Shown: positions 1-5,732 of the stretch, piece after piece
How positions within the stretch are numbered: the stretch's first letter is position 1
Layout of the letters: each line of letters begins with the position of its first letter
Origin: Chloroflexota bacterium
Lineage (GTDB): Bacteria > Chloroflexota > Anaerolineae > Anaerolineales > Villigracilaceae
Reading direction: 5' to 3'
Assembly (NCBI GenBank): GCA_021823555.1
Contig: JAKANW010000149.1
Coordinates: forward strand, 1 to 7,019
Length of the DNA stretch: 7,019 nucleotides
Made by a program: the position numbers and the translations under genes
Notes under the pieces: model-generated
What the model was told of the DNA's origin: nothing
The model's input: the letters and a program-made list of their open reading frames with translations, nothing else
Databases searched by the model: none

Positions 1-2
1 AT

Positions 3-7
3 GAGGG
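3..7 (+). promoter_or_regulatory. Ribosome binding site that decides the first permease start
   Basis: GAGGG lies 6 nt before the GTG at 14, a normal Shine-Dalgarno spacing. The alternative in-frame TTG at 8 would sit directly against this motif with no spacer. The GTG start also gives a protein beginning MSQFIIRRL, the usual start of DppB-type permeases. In-frame TGA at 2-4 rules out any earlier start. Confidence 0.6.
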
Positions 8-13
8 TTGCCC

Positions 14-1090
14 GTGAGTCAATTTATCATCCGACGTCTTCTATTGCTTATCCCTGTCCTGCTTGGAATCCTTCTGGTTACCTTTATTATTGTTCGCCTT
101 ATCCCCGGTGATCCCTGTGTGGCGATCCTGGGGGAACGTGCAACGCCAGCAATGTGCAATGCCTTCCGTGAACGCTTTGGCCTGAATGACCCGCTGCCAG
201 TGCAATTCGTGCGTTATCTGTTCAACGTAATCCAGGGCAACTGGGGCAATTCCATCCGCTTTGGCCGCCCCGTGGTTGATATCATTGCCGAGCGCCTGCC
301 GATGACTGTTGAATTGACCATTTGTGCGATGCTCTTTTCCACAACCTCTGGCATTCTGCTCGGAATCGTCTCTGCCGTACGGCGCGGAAAGTGGGTGGAT
401 ACCATCACCATGGTGCTCGCAAACACAGGTGTGTCCATGCCGGTCTTCTGGTTGGGACTGATGCTGGCTTACGTGTTCGCCCTCATGCTCAAAGGAACAC
501 CATTCTTTATTCCCCCATCCGGACGTTTCAGTTCAGGCATCAGCCTGGAACCACTTGCAACCCTCTGGGGGGTGCAGGATTGGACAGGCTTTCCGCGTTT
601 CGCGGTTAACTTCCTTTCAAACATGGTGCTGGTTAACAGCGCCTTTACAGGCAACTGGACGCAGTTCAAGGATTCCCTCTGGCATCTGGTCCTCCCATCG
701 GTCGCTGTTGGGACCATCCCGCTGGCTATTATCGCCCGCATGACGCGCTCCAGCATGTTGGAGGTGCTCGGCCTGGATTACATCCGCACGGCGCGCGCAA
801 AAGGACTTCTGGAACGGTTGGTCATCTTGAAGCATGCCTTGCGTAATGCGTTGATCCCAATTGTTACGATTGTCGGTCTCGAAACCGGCGGACTGCTTTC
901 GGGCGCCATTCTGACCGAAACTGTATTCCTGCTGCCGGGGGTTGGGACGATGCTCGTTAGCTCCATTCTGAGCCGCGACTATCCGGTCGTACAGGGATTT
1001 ACCGTTGTGATTGCCATCATCTTCGTGTTGGTCAATCTGATCGTAGATCTCTCATACGCCTACCTCGACCCGCGTATCCGACTCCAATGA
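14..1090 (+). CDS. ABC transporter permease, DppB/OppB type (peptide/nickel importer family)
   Basis: Integral membrane subunit of an ABC importer of the dipeptide/oligopeptide/nickel family. It would form the transmembrane channel with the DppC-like protein encoded next. The 358-residue product has a first membrane helix at about 9-29 with the family pattern RLIPGDP, further helices at about 98-120, 131-158, 223-245, 280-300 and 328-348, and the cytoplasmic EAA loop that docks on the ATPase at about 255-280 (DYIRTARAKG then HALRNAL). It ends with the usual DPRIRL. It is somewhat longer than E. coli DppB (339) because of an enlarged outer loop at about 161-222. Cys35 and Cys48 lie in the first outer loop, an odd pair. 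The start is GTG at 14 (TTG at 8 is the alternative). An upstream gene could end at TGA 15-17, giving a GTGA overlap. The substrate cannot be told from the sequence. Confidence 0.93.
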   Translation: MSQFIIRRLLLLIPVLLGILLVTFIIVRLIPGDPCVAILGERATPAMCNAFRERFGLNDPLPVQFVRYLFNVIQGNWGNSIRFGRPVVDIIAERLPMTVELTICAMLFSTTSGILLGIVSAVRRGKWVDTITMVLANTGVSMPVFWLGLMLAYVFALMLKGTPFFIPPSGRFSSGISLEPLATLWGVQDWTGFPRFAVNFLSNMVLVNSAFTGNWTQFKDSLWHLVLPSVAVGTIPLAIIARMTRSSMLEVLGLDYIRTARAKGLLERLVILKHALRNALIPIVTIVGLETGGLLSGAILTETVFLLPGVGTMLVSSILSRDYPVVQGFTVVIAIIFVLVNLIVDLSYAYLDPRIRLQ

Positions 1091-1102
1091 TGAGGCTGTC
1101 TC

Positions 1103-2029
1103 ATGACTGACGATGTTGCCATCCTTTCTGTTGAACCCATCCATAAACGCCGTTCACCGACAGTTGAGGCTTTACGCAGATTTTTACGCCACCGCTCGGC
1201 GCAGGTCGGCCTGTTCCTGCTCGGGTTTATGGTATTGATCGCCATCTTTGCCGGCGTCCTCGCCCCCTACAACCCGATCGTGCCGTTGGATAACGTCACG
1301 CGGCGCGCCGCTCCCTGCATCCATCTGCTGGGCTGCCCGGCTGACCAGCCTGAGCATTTCATGGGCATTGACGGGAACAACCGCGATCTGTACTCACGCA
1401 TTCTCTATGGCTCGCGGCTGTCCCTCCAGATCGGATTCACAACCATCACCTTTGCCATCCTGGTCGGAGGACTCTTGGGTCTGGCTTCCGGTTTCTTTGG
1501 CGGCTGGATTGACACCATCATCATGCGCACTATGGATGTCCTGTTGGCTTTTCCGTCCTTGCTGCTTGCGATTGCCATCGTTACAGTTCTCGGCCCAGGA
1601 TTGATCAATGCCCTGCTGGCGATTGGCATCGTCTCAATTCCAATCTATGCCCGCCTCATCCGCGCCAGCGTGCTCTCAGTCAAGGAACTGGATTACATTC
1701 AGGCCTCCAGGGCTTTGGGCGCTTCCAGTTTTCGAATTCTATTCATGCGCATTCTGCCAAATGCGCTGACGCCATTGGTTGTGCAGGGGACGCTGGGCAT
1801 CGCCACCGCCATCCTCGATGCCGCGGCCCTGTCGTTTCTGGGATTGGGTGCGGAAAAGCCGACGCCCGAATGGGGTCTGATGCTGGGTGAGGAGCGTAAC
1901 AGCGTCTTCAACGCACCGCACCTGGTGTTCTTTCCCGGCCTGGCCATCATGCTGACTGTACTGGCCTTCAACTTGATCGGTGACGGTCTGCGCGATGCCC
2001 TTGATCCGAGACTGGCGCACGGAGGCTAA
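1103..2029 (+). CDS. ABC transporter permease, DppC/OppC type (peptide/nickel importer family)
   Basis: Second channel subunit of the same importer, 308 residues (E. coli DppC is 300). It starts 12 nt after the first permease, with TGAGG at 1091-1095 as ribosome binding site. A cytoplasmic N-terminus of about 33 residues with RRFLRHRSAQVG precedes the first helix (about 34-54), as in the OppC_N domain. The outer loop has the family motif in a variant form, MGIDGNNRDLYSRILYGSRLSL (88-108, given here by its key residues G-D, NRD, SR and YG), where most relatives have GTDxxGRD. The EAA loop is at about 197-221 (DYIQASRALGAS, then ILPNALTPL), followed by ALSFLGLG and WGLML (243-261). The C-terminal helix leads to GDGLRDALDPRL. 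Its only two cysteines, Cys72 and Cys78, are in the first outer loop. No ATPase gene follows. A terminator comes next, so the ATPases and binding protein are presumably upstream or elsewhere. Confidence 0.94.
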   Translation: MTDDVAILSVEPIHKRRSPTVEALRRFLRHRSAQVGLFLLGFMVLIAIFAGVLAPYNPIVPLDNVTRRAAPCIHLLGCPADQPEHFMGIDGNNRDLYSRILYGSRLSLQIGFTTITFAILVGGLLGLASGFFGGWIDTIIMRTMDVLLAFPSLLLAIAIVTVLGPGLINALLAIGIVSIPIYARLIRASVLSVKELDYIQASRALGASSFRILFMRILPNALTPLVVQGTLGIATAILDAAALSFLGLGAEKPTPEWGLMLGEERNSVFNAPHLVFFPGLAIMLTVLAFNLIGDGLRDALDPRLAHGG

Positions 2030-2046
2030 TCCGGTTTGCAAAAAAT

Positions 2047-2078
2047 AAAGTGCGGTCGTTGAAAAACGGCCGCACTTT
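2047..2078. terminator. Bidirectional intrinsic terminator between the permease operon and the rhomboid gene
   Basis: A 14-bp stem (AAAGTGCGGTCGTT at 2047-2060 against AACGGCCGCACTTT at 2065-2078, one G-T wobble) is closed by a GAAA tetraloop. T residues at 2076-2080 follow it on the plus strand. On the minus strand the A-rich stretch at 2040-2049 becomes a T-rich tail. It lies between the plus-strand permease stop (2029) and the minus-strand rhomboid stop (2097), so it can serve both converging transcripts. Confidence 0.92.
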
Positions 2079-2096
2079 TTAGTGTTCTACTGGCTG

Positions 2097-2918
2097 CTAT
2101 GAGATGGGTGCAAACATCCCCCACACGGCCAATGCACCAAAGATCAGGACGACCGCGGAAGCGCCAACGATGACATCACGTAACTCGCGCTGGTCTACAA
2201 GATGCAAGGCAGGATAAAACCCTTCCACCTTCCAGAGCGGACCGGCGAACCAGGCAAAGATCAGCCCGCCCAGCAAGCCGCCGACGTGCCCCCAGTTATC
2301 AATCCCCGGCGCCAGCCCGATAAAGAGATTGATTGCGGCCACAAAAATGATGTTGCCGATCGCTGACTTGACTTGGCTGCCGAACAGAAGCCGGTTCTGG
2401 TAGAGGAAAATCCCTTCTGCGGCGAGCAGGCCAAAGATCGCGGTTGAAGCGCCAATGGAATAACCTTTGGTGAGCAGGAACGAGAACACGTTCCCGGAAA
2501 AGCCGCCCAAAAGGTAAAGCAGCAAAAAGCGCCAGCGCCCGAAATGTTGTTCCAACCCCCGGCCAAAGATGATCAGGGCATACATGTTGAAACCGATGTG
2601 CAAAATGGAACCGTGCAGCAGCAGGGGCGTCAGGAAGCGCCAGATTTGTCCCTGCTGAATGGCGGTGTTGATTTGCGCCCCCCACAATTCCAGCCAGTCC
2701 ATTTGTGATGCTGAATAAGCATATCCGAACAAATAAACACTGAGAACCTGCAGGAGATAGAAAAAAATCGTGATCCCGGCGAGCGTGTACGTGACGTAGG
2801 GAACGGAATCAGGCAGAGGGACGCGTACAGATTGGGGAGGCGGGGCCGGCTGAAGGCGTTGCCCTGCGACCGAAGGGAGTGTCGAAGGGTCCGGGGAAGA
2901 CGCGGGGGTTTCGTTCAC
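2097..2918 (-). CDS. Rhomboid family intramembrane serine protease
   Basis: Membrane-embedded serine protease expected to cut within or near transmembrane helices of other membrane proteins. The 273-residue product has a proline- and serine-rich cytoplasmic N-terminus (about 1-40). A first helix lies at about 45-65, then the core domain has all family signatures: H102-x4-H107-x3-N111-M, the long helix with GGFSGNVFS (138-146), the nucleophile motif G156-A-S158-T-A-I-F-G, and the second catalytic residue in NWGHVGGLLGG (His211). A last helix at about 248-268 suggests the 6+1 TM topology. The dyad Ser158/His211 is intact. The residue after the serine is Thr rather than the more common Gly. The start is GTG, with AAAGG about 7-8 nt upstream. 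It overlaps the gmk stop by 4 nt (GTGA), so translation is probably coupled. The substrate is unknown. Confidence 0.92.
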   Translation of the reverse strand: MNETPASSPDPSTLPSVAGQRLQPAPPPQSVRVPLPDSVPYVTYTLAGITIFFYLLQVLSVYLFGYAYSASQMDWLELWGAQINTAIQQGQIWRFLTPLLLHGSILHIGFNMYALIIFGRGLEQHFGRWRFLLLYLLGGFSGNVFSFLLTKGYSIGASTAIFGLLAAEGIFLYQNRLLFGSQVKSAIGNIIFVAAINLFIGLAPGIDNWGHVGGLLGGLIFAWFAGPLWKVEGFYPALHLVDQRELRDVIVGASAVVLIFGALAVWGMFAPIS

Positions 2919-3538
2919 AAGTTGACCTTTCTTTGTTGGACGCGGTGGTGTTCCGCTTCGATGATGGAGCGTACGGTATCCACCGTCTCATCGAGTTGGG
3001 CGTCGCGGTTGACGATCAGGTAATCGAAGGCTGCAATGCGCTGGAGTTCTTTGCGGGCCGTGGCAATTCGCAGTGCCAATTCTTCGGGCGTTTCTGTCTT
3101 GCGCTCACGCAAACGTCGCTCCAGTTCCTGCTCATTTTCGGTGGTGATGAAAATCAAAAGTGCTTCGGACGCCAGTTTGCGCACCGTTTCGGCGCCCTGC
3201 ACATCGAGGCGCATGACCACATCCTTGCCGCTGGCCAGCGCCTGGCGCACCTGTGATTTTGGAATGCCTTTGTAATCGCCGTACACCATGGCATACTCGA
3301 TCAATTCATCCTTCTCGATCATGTGGGCGAACTCTTCCTTCGAGAAGAAGAAGTAATCCTTGCCATGCACTTCATGGGCGCGTTTCGGGCGTGTGGTGGC
3401 TGTCACAACAAAATGGAAGGGCAGCCCGCGTTCCTGCATGCGCTGTACCACCGTATCCTTGCCTGCCCCTGAGGGGCCGGAGATGACGATCAGCAATGGA
3501 TTAGGCTGGCGCGGGTTGAAATCTGGATCGGAAGTCAT
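2915..3538 (-). CDS. gmk: Guanylate kinase
   Basis: Cytosolic enzyme that transfers phosphate from ATP to GMP (or dGMP) to give GDP, an essential step in purine nucleotide supply. At 207 residues it equals the E. coli enzyme in length. The P-loop is GPSGAGKDT (21-29). The GMP-binding segment is TATTRPKRAHEVHGKDYFF (46-64), followed by EYAMVYGDYKGIPKSQV (81-97), DVVMRLDVQGAETVR (106-120, the second nucleotide-proximal strand), the lid with ERRLRER (140-146) and the closing FDYLIVN (171-177). Several usually conserved positions differ. The Walker A Ser/Thr after the lysine is Asp28, the PGE of the GMP loop is AHE, and the YYGT motif is YKGI. GKD also occurs in PhnN ribose 1,5-bisphosphate kinases, but the extended GMP loop and lid favour Gmk. 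It starts at ATG 3538, with a -10-like TACAAT just upstream and little Shine-Dalgarno sequence. It is first gene of an operon with the rhomboid gene. Confidence 0.92.
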   Translation of the reverse strand: MTSDPDFNPRQPNPLLIVISGPSGAGKDTVVQRMQERGLPFHFVVTATTRPKRAHEVHGKDYFFFSKEEFAHMIEKDELIEYAMVYGDYKGIPKSQVRQALASGKDVVMRLDVQGAETVRKLASEALLIFITTENEQELERRLRERKTETPEELALRIATARKELQRIAAFDYLIVNRDAQLDETVDTVRSIIEAEHHRVQQRKVNL

Positions 3539-3544
3539 GACGAT

Positions 3545-3550
3545 ATTGTA
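3545..3550 (-). promoter_or_regulatory. Putative -10 element for gmk (leaderless type)
   Basis: The minus strand reads TTTGGTACAAT, then 6 nt, then the gmk ATG. A start of transcription about 7 nt after TACAAT would fall on or next to the A of the ATG, and no good ribosome binding site is visible. There is no clear TTGACA-like -35 hexamer at the expected distance. This is an inference from spacing. Confidence 0.5.
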
Positions 3551-3592
3551 CCAAAGACGCCCGCTTCCCTCCCCTCTCCGGCCTGTTTCCGT

Positions 3593-3598
3593 TAAAAT
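3593..3598 (+). promoter_or_regulatory. Putative -10 element for the FmdB-family gene (leaderless type)
   Basis: TAAAAT ends 6 nt before the ATG at 3605, the same spacing as the TACAAT box of divergent gmk. The stretch before it is pyrimidine-rich (3561-3590) and has no Shine-Dalgarno motif, so a leaderless message is plausible. No convincing -35 is seen. Confidence 0.45.
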
Positions 3599-3604
3599 TA
3601 GTCC

Positions 3605-3997
3605 ATGCCCACCTATGATTTTGTCTGCCTAAACTGCCACCAGCGCTTCGACGTGTTCATGAGCTACAGCGAATACGGGACGCGGCCCGTGGCCTGTTCC
3701 CATTGCGGGAGCGAAAATGTCCGCCGGCGGATGACGCGCGTCCGCATCGCGAAATCAGAAGAGTCGCGCCTCGACTCCCTCGAAAGCAACATCGGCAACC
3801 TGGAAGGTATGGAGGAAAATCCTAAAGCTCTCGGCCGTATGATGCGCAAAATGGGCAGGGAGATGGGCGAGGACCTGCCGCCCGCGTTTGATGATGTAGT
3901 GGACCGCCTGGAGGCTGGTCAAAGCCCGGAGGAGATCGAATCGGCGCTGCCCGATCTTGCAGGCGGTGATGCCCTTGGCGGGGACGATGTCCCGTAA
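3605..3997 (+). CDS. FmdB family zinc ribbon protein
   Basis: Small protein (130 residues) opening with the FmdB/CxxC_CxxC_SSSS zinc ribbon: MPTYDFVC8-x2-C11, then C31-x2-C34. The four cysteines should bind one zinc ion. The first family member was named as a putative regulator in a formamidase/amidase operon, but the biochemical role of most members is unknown. After the ribbon comes a basic patch (RRRMTRVRIAKS, 40-51), then a helical, methionine-rich and acidic tail (about 55-130) containing MRKMGREMGEDLPPAFDDVV. Similar tails occur in a subset of FmdB proteins. It stands alone as a single-gene unit, divergent from gmk and ended by the hairpin at 4001-4035. No motif says whether it binds DNA, RNA or protein. 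Confidence 0.85.
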   Translation: MPTYDFVCLNCHQRFDVFMSYSEYGTRPVACSHCGSENVRRRMTRVRIAKSEESRLDSLESNIGNLEGMEENPKALGRMMRKMGREMGEDLPPAFDDVVDRLEAGQSPEEIESALPDLAGGDALGGDDVP

Positions 3998-4000
3998 TAA

Positions 4001-4035
4001 AAAATCACCTCGGCCTTACGGACCGAGGTGATTTT
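4001..4035. terminator. Bidirectional intrinsic terminator between the FmdB and RRM genes
   Basis: A perfect 13-bp inverted repeat (AAAATCACCTCGG at 4001-4013, CCGAGGTGATTTT at 4023-4035) encloses CCTTACGGA. That loop can add two more G-C pairs with one bulged A, leaving a TTAC loop. A residues on the left (3999-4004) and T residues on the right (4032-4035) give tails for both directions. It lies just after the plus-strand stop at 3997 and before the minus-strand RRM stop at 4052. Confidence 0.92.
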
Positions 4036-4051
4036 CAATTGCGATTGAGGT

Positions 4052-4396
4052 TTAATAATCGCGACGGTGACCGCCACCCCCGCCTCTACTACCGCGATTG
4101 CCGTAGCCTCCTCCGCCGCGGCTGCCGAACGAGCGACCACCGCCTTCTTCGCGCGGGCGGGCAATGCTCACGCGCAGGTCACGACCGCCCAGGCTCTGGC
4201 CATTCACGATGCTGATGGCTTTCTGAGCTTCGGCATCGCTGCTCATCTCCACGAAGGCAAACCCCTTGGAGCGGCCCGTTTCGCGGTCCTTGATAATTGC
4301 CACCGATGTCACGGTGCCTGCCTGCCCAAAGAGAGCGCTCAGCTCCTCTTCCGTAGCCGAGTAGGGCAGATTTCCAACGTACAACTTCGATTCCAT
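4052..4396 (-). CDS. RNA-binding protein with one RRM domain and an RGG-rich tail
   Basis: A 114-residue single-RRM protein, expected to bind single-stranded RNA in the cytoplasm. RNP2 is LYVGNL (5-10) and RNP1 is KGFAFVEM (44-51), with the aromatic residues Tyr6, Phe46 and Phe48 that stack on RNA bases. The RRM fold ends near DLRVSIARPR (73-82). The remaining 30 or so residues are almost only Gly, Arg, Ser and Tyr, with several RG and RGG-like steps and an end of GHRRDY. This architecture matches the bacterial and cyanobacterial Rbp-type glycine-rich RNA-binding proteins, some of which are induced by cold. That role is known for relatives and not shown here. A strong ribosome binding site, AGGAG, lies 4 nt before the ATG. 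An extended -10 box at 4497-4505 predicts a leader of about 95 nt. Confidence 0.92.
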   Translation of the reverse strand: MESKLYVGNLPYSATEEELSALFGQAGTVTSVAIIKDRETGRSKGFAFVEMSSDAEAQKAISIVNGQSLGGRDLRVSIARPREEGGGRSFGSRGGGGYGNRGSRGGGGGHRRDY

Positions 4397-4496
4397 AGTT
4401 CTCCTAGCAAATGCGCTCGCGTTGCGGGCGGTGAAAAAGGCAGGCGTCGGACCACCTCGGAAGAGGCAAAGCCAAACCCCTGTTGACGACGGGTTG

Positions 4497-4505
4497 AGTA
4501 TATCA
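4497..4505 (-). promoter_or_regulatory. Putative extended -10 promoter of the RRM gene
   Basis: The minus strand reads TGATATACT, that is the TGn extension followed by TATACT, just downstream of the ClbS-like stop codon (4510-4512). No strong -35 hexamer is seen in the end of the ClbS-like gene, as is often true of extended -10 promoters. Transcription would start near 4490, leaving a leader of about 95 nt before the RRM start. No terminator is visible between the two genes, so read-through from the upstream cluster is also possible. Confidence 0.5.
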
Positions 4506-4509
4506 CAGG

Positions 4510-5013
4510 CTATTTATCTGACATAGATTTTTCGATGGCCGCGCGATGCTCCGCAAAATGTTCGCTTGTGTTTCCCAACACCCAATTCAACAAGGGCTGT
4601 TTCTCGGGATCGTCGGCATGGTAAGGTTTCATTAAGTCTTCAAACGGCATGGATTGCAGCCTTTCAACGATCCTGGCATGGAACTGCTTGAGTTCCGCCA
4701 GCACTTCATCGGCGGGGCGGCGACGGTTGCGCTCAAAGAAAATCGCATTCATCACGTTGAAATCCCAATCTTTGGTCACTTCAGGTGCAACGCCAGTGAC
4801 TTCGTGGGCAGGGCGTTTATCCATGTGATAACCAATCAGGATCTTGAGCCACTCGGTTAGATGAGCCAGATTATCTTTGGGCGACCAGCTGCCCGGATCT
4901 GGCCGTACCATTTGTTCGGGCAGGAGTTGATCAACAACCTTCATCAGAGCTGACCATTCGCGGTCAATTAATGCCAGCAGTTCAGACTTGTTTTGTGGAA
5001 TTGGATCGGACAC
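4510..5013 (-). CDS. ClbS/DfsB-family (DUF1706) four-helix bundle protein, DinB-like
   Basis: The 167-residue product matches the ClbS/DfsB pattern. It opens with NKSELLALIDREWSAL (8-23), then has PGSWSPKDNLAHLTEW (40-55) and ends with VLGNTSEHFAEHRAAIEKS (145-163). The fold is a DinB-like bundle of four helices. His51, His152 and His156 sit where DinB-type proteins bind a metal, although metal binding is not shown for every ClbS relative. ClbS itself protects colibactin producers by opening the cyclopropane of the toxin. Most homologues elsewhere have no known substrate, so that function should not be transferred. The start is GTG at 5013 with AAGGA about 7 nt upstream. It lies 30 nt after the peptidase-like gene on the same strand and is the last gene of the tmk cluster. 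Confidence 0.8.
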   Translation of the reverse strand: MSDPIPQNKSELLALIDREWSALMKVVDQLLPEQMVRPDPGSWSPKDNLAHLTEWLKILIGYHMDKRPAHEVTGVAPEVTKDWDFNVMNAIFFERNRRRPADEVLAELKQFHARIVERLQSMPFEDLMKPYHADDPEKQPLLNWVLGNTSEHFAEHRAAIEKSMSDK

Positions 5014-5043
5014 GGCTGCATCCTTTTTTGCAGGTCGTTTATA

Positions 5044-5730
5044 CTATGCGGACAAGAGTACCCCTGGCTCGATCTTCTGCTTCTCTTGATCCTTCCGCAG
5101 GATCCACGCCTCGCCGCCCATGAGGGTCGTTTTCCGTCCATTCACCCGCAGGGAGGCCCCGTCTGACAGCATGATGACCGGGTTGTCGTGAAAGACGTGG
5201 TAATCGCTCAACCACGCATCCTTGTTAGCGCGGGCAAGTGGGTCGTCCGGGTAATGCACGTTGAAATTGAACGACGTCGCCTCCAACCCTTTGAAATACG
5301 TTGTAGGGACAACGTTAATGTCGTTGGATGTCAGGATATTCGGACCACATAGCACGGTCCCGGCGCTGAAAGCGACCACAGGCAAACCAGCCAATACTTT
5401 CTTGCGCAGGTAGGAGATGAGGTTGCTGATGTGCAGGCGATGGTTGAGCAAAAAGGTGTTTCCGCCAGTGATGTAAACCAGAGCAGCACGCCGCAGAATA
5501 TCCTCCATCTCCGGCAGGGTCATCAATTCAGTGTTGATGGTCTCCAGGCGGGCCAATCCCCGAAAGGAACGCTGGTTGTCCTCTAGCCAGCGTTCGGCGT
5601 ACAGGGAGGCCAGCGGCAGGTAGGCCAACATGGCATCGGGCCTGCCCTCCAGATAAGGATGACAGGCTTCAACGATGTAGCAAATATCGTTTTCGCCGGG
5701 AGTGGAGAACAGGTGAAGGTCAACCGCCAT
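5044..5730 (-). CDS. Peptidase E-like (S51 family) type 1 glutamine amidotransferase-fold protein
   Basis: Cytosolic protein of 228 residues, about the length of peptidase E (229 in E. coli), the Asp-X dipeptidase of family S51. Visible signatures are LVYITGGNTFLLNHRL (84-99), where GGN contributes to the oxyanion region, and the nucleophile elbow AFSAGTVLCGPNI (120-132) with Ser122. His159 in FNFNVHYPD (154-162) and an acidic residue near 137 (TSND) complete a plausible Ser-His-Asp triad. The C-terminal part carries the family's GASLRVNGRKTTLMGG-like strand region (191-206). Sequence similarity outside the motifs is loose, so substrate specificity for aspartyl peptides is uncertain. Relatives include cyanophycinase. 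Its ATG is 2 nt after the stop of the HEAT-repeat gene, implying cotranscription. No signal peptide is seen. Confidence 0.8.
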   Translation of the reverse strand: MAVDLHLFSTPGENDICYIVEACHPYLEGRPDAMLAYLPLASLYAERWLEDNQRSFRGLARLETINTELMTLPEMEDILRRAALVYITGGNTFLLNHRLHISNLISYLRKKVLAGLPVVAFSAGTVLCGPNILTSNDINVVPTTYFKGLEATSFNFNVHYPDDPLARANKDAWLSDYHVFHDNPVIMLSDGASLRVNGRKTTLMGGEAWILRKDQEKQKIEPGVLLSA

Positions 5731-5732
5731 GG

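Noticed and set aside
2299..2685. Second minus-strand frame of 128 codons within the rhomboid gene
   Set aside because: The rhomboid frame carries all catalytic motifs across this interval, and the alternative is an Arg/Ala/Phe-rich shadow.
2879..3256. Plus-strand open frame of 125 codons opposite gmk
   Set aside because: Gmk on the minus strand is unmistakable over the same bases, and this frame has no family signature or ribosome binding site.
2915..3538. Identification as PhnN (ribose 1,5-bisphosphate kinase) from the GKD P-loop
   Set aside because: The TTRPxR...EVHGxDYFF loop, the LDVQGAETVR segment and the FDYLIVN ending match guanylate kinase. No phosphonate gene is nearby.
4060..4145. 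Possible GC-rich direct repeat
   Set aside because: The repetition comes from Gly and Arg codons of the RGG tail of the RRM protein and does not form regular repeat units.
4067..4486. Plus-strand open frame of 139 codons opposite the RRM gene
   Set aside because: It mirrors the glycine-rich coding region and the RRM leader, has an Ala/Thr-rich composition and lacks any recognisable motif.
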